Position numbers and translations under genes: made by a program | Assembly: GCF_025847205.1 (NCBI RefSeq) | Contig: NZ_JAOYTH010000024.1 | Span: 1-36,569 of the forward strand | Length of the DNA: 36,569 bases | Origin: Pararhizobium sp. YC-54 | Lineage (GTDB): Bacteria; Pseudomonadota; Alphaproteobacteria; Rhizobiales; Rhizobiaceae | Direction of reading: 5' to 3' | The notes under the pieces: model-generated | Databases searched by the model: none | What the model was told of the DNA's origin: nothing | What the model saw: only the letters and a program-made list of their open reading frames with translations | In this document: piece by piece, positions 35,308-36,569 of the stretch | Layout of the letters: the number at the start of each line of letters is the position of its first letter | Position numbering within the stretch: the stretch's first letter is position 1

Positions 35308-35970
35308 ATGCCAAAGCGGCCCGCTGCCAGAGCCCCGAAGAATGGGGGCGATACCGACGAAAAGATCCGTGCCCGCAACATCCGCGAGATCCTGAAAGCC
35401 GCAACGGAGATCTTTTCAAGAAAGGGCTTCGACGGCGCGCGCATCGCCGAGATTGCCGAGGCGTCTGGCCTTCCGAAGGCCAATGTCTACTACTATTTTT
35501 CCTCGAAGGAGGAGATCTACCGTGCCGTCATCGAACACCTGATCGAAGGCTGGGACGACGCATTCGCCCATATCTCAGTAGACCGTGAGCCGCAGGATGC
35601 CATCCGGTCTTATATCGCGGCCAAGCTCACCTACACCCGTCGTAATATCATCGAATCGCGCCTGTTTGCCAACGAGATCATTCGAGGCGCGCAATTCCTA
35701 TCGCGCAAGGATCGCCAGCATATGCGCACTGTCACCGATGAAAAGGTGAGGGTCATCGAGGATTGGATCGCTGCCGGAAAGCTCTTGCCCGTAGATCCAA
35801 GACACCTGTTCATCATGCTGTGGTCGGCAACTCAGTTTTACGCAGATTTTGAGCCGCTGGCTTGCGATGCTCTGCACACAAGTAAACTCAAGGGAATCGA
35901 CTATTCACATGCCGCCGAAACGATCAGCGAGACTGTGTTGCGTGGTCTTCTCCCCACTGGACGGACGTAA
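35308..35970 (+). CDS. TetR-family regulator, RutR-like
   Basis: 220 residues. TetR helix-turn-helix (about 22-72) ILKAATEIFSRKGFDGARIAEIAEASGLPKANVYYYFSSKEEIY, followed by a C-terminal ligand domain much like that of RutR, the pyrimidine-use regulator: DAIRSYIAAKLTYTRRNIIESRLFANEIIRGA and HLFIMLWSATQFYADFEPLA correspond to segments of RutR. It is divergent from the eight-gene operon and has RutR-like palindromes between. RutR responds to uracil and thymine; a pyrimidine or related ligand is therefore plausible here, by family and not by direct evidence. Confidence 0.85.
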   Translation: MPKRPAARAPKNGGDTDEKIRARNIREILKAATEIFSRKGFDGARIAEIAEASGLPKANVYYYFSSKEEIYRAVIEHLIEGWDDAFAHISVDREPQDAIRSYIAAKLTYTRRNIIESRLFANEIIRGAQFLSRKDRQHMRTVTDEKVRVIEDWIAAGKLLPVDPRHLFIMLWSATQFYADFEPLACDALHTSKLKGIDYSHAAETISETVLRGLLPTGRT

Positions 35971-36224
35971 AATTGGGGCCCCGGCTCATCAAGTGGAGGC
36001 GGCGTAGATTGACGATCCGGTTTGTTGCTCGCGCCTTCGATGTTGATGAAACAGCGGGGCTCTCTGCCGGGATCGCGATGGCTTTAAACACGATCGCGAC
36101 CTCCGTAGTCGTACCACTTCTTGTCAAGCCGATGTTGTGAACCAGTGTCGTGCCGGATATCGCAAGTTCGGCCAGCCGGGTCTCGGCTCCCGGCGTGCAC
36201 TCTTCAGTTCGCATTGACAGCCGA

Positions 36225-36569
36225 TCAGATTGCCATCTCCTGCCGTCTTTCGCCGCTCATGATGGCGAGATCGAGGACCTTTTGGAGATCAGCTGCATGA
36301 CGGAAACCGGGATCCCCGGAAATACCCGACATAACTGCATCCGCGAAGCGCTGGTAGTTGGTCGGCACCAACCCGGCATTGACATCTCTCCAGATGCCCT
36401 TCTCGACATCCTCGCCAACGCAGGCCCTGAGCGTCGAACCATCGGGCGTGTGGATCACCTCGATGGCACCCTTGTCGCCATGCATGCGCAGGCGCAGTTC
36501 GTTAAGATGTCCCGTTGCCCAGCGGCTGGCGTGAATGACGCCCATGGCGCCGTTGGCGAACTCCGCAGT
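36225..36569 (-). CDS. Gfo/Idh/MocA-family oxidoreductase, C-terminal part (partial)
   Basis: 115 residues read from the window edge without a stop; the N-terminal Rossmann domain lies outside. The visible part is the C-terminal domain (TAEFANGAMGVIHASRWATGH, MHGDKGAIEVIHTPDGSTLRA, and NYQRFADAVMSGISGDPGFRHAADLQKVLDLAIMSG), which matches inositol or glucose-fructose-type sugar dehydrogenases. Orientation is towards the TetR gene. The substrate cannot be told. Confidence 0.85.
   Translation of the reverse strand, partial: TAEFANGAMGVIHASRWATGHLNELRLRMHGDKGAIEVIHTPDGSTLRACVGEDVEKGIWRDVNAGLVPTNYQRFADAVMSGISGDPGFRHAADLQKVLDLAIMSGERRQEMAI

Noticed and set aside
35924..36214. 96-codon minus-strand ORF after the Gfo/Idh/MocA gene
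   Set aside because: It overlaps the end of the TetR gene, shows no family features and has no convincing ribosome site.

Overview
The window looks like part of a Rhizobiales (Rhizobium/Agrobacterium-type) alphaproteobacterial genome. The evidence is GC-rich coding sequence, a pcaIJF cluster with an IclR-type regulator next to pobA and an AraC-type pobR, a sitABCD manganese system facing a Mur-like Fur protein, and IS5- and IS3-type insertion sequence remnants. Species cannot be decided from sequence alone. No rRNA, tRNA or CRISPR array was seen.

Layout. 1-2634: the end of an IS5-type transposase abuts a histidine kinase gene that appears to have lost its 5' part, followed by a FixJ-like response regulator and a secreted GlcG/HbpS-family protein. 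2834-8872: aromatic catabolism (pcaR facing pcaIJF; pobA facing pobR), which converts 4-hydroxybenzoate to protocatechuate and runs the last two steps of the beta-ketoadipate pathway. The middle genes (pcaHGBCD) are not here. 9081-10157: a D-threonine aldolase/D-serine dehydratase-like PLP enzyme. 10206-14297: sitABCD and the divergent Mur-like regulator, with a Mur-box-like palindrome between them. 14394-16922: a doubtful small ORF and two nucleotide-sugar epimerase/decarboxylase genes. 17256-18413: an AraC regulator.

18575-25378 (minus strand): six genes that form an unusual signalling operon. They encode a PAS-like/GGDEF/EAL protein, a degenerate GHKL/DUF6272-like protein, a fusion of an N-terminal STAS-like domain to a SAM methyltransferase, a membrane Cache-HAMP-PP2C phosphatase, an intact slr1658/DUF6272-type kinase-like protein and an slr1659-type STAS protein. 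This resembles a SiaABCD partner-switching module that has been duplicated and joined to a methyltransferase. It is the best candidate for a novel system in the window.

25751-25975 is an IS3-type orfA remnant separating that operon from an eight-gene minus-strand catabolic operon (35109 down to 26083). The latter encodes a UDG-superfamily protein, a GMC oxidoreductase, a NIPSNAP protein, a BMP-type (nucleoside-like) ABC transporter with binding protein, ATPase and two permeases, and an amidohydrolase. A divergent RutR-like TetR regulator (35308) faces it, and the intergenic region carries TGACCA/TGTCA palindromes close to the RutR operator. This points to uptake and degradation of a nucleobase- or nucleoside-like compound. 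The window ends in a partial Gfo/Idh/MocA oxidoreductase gene.
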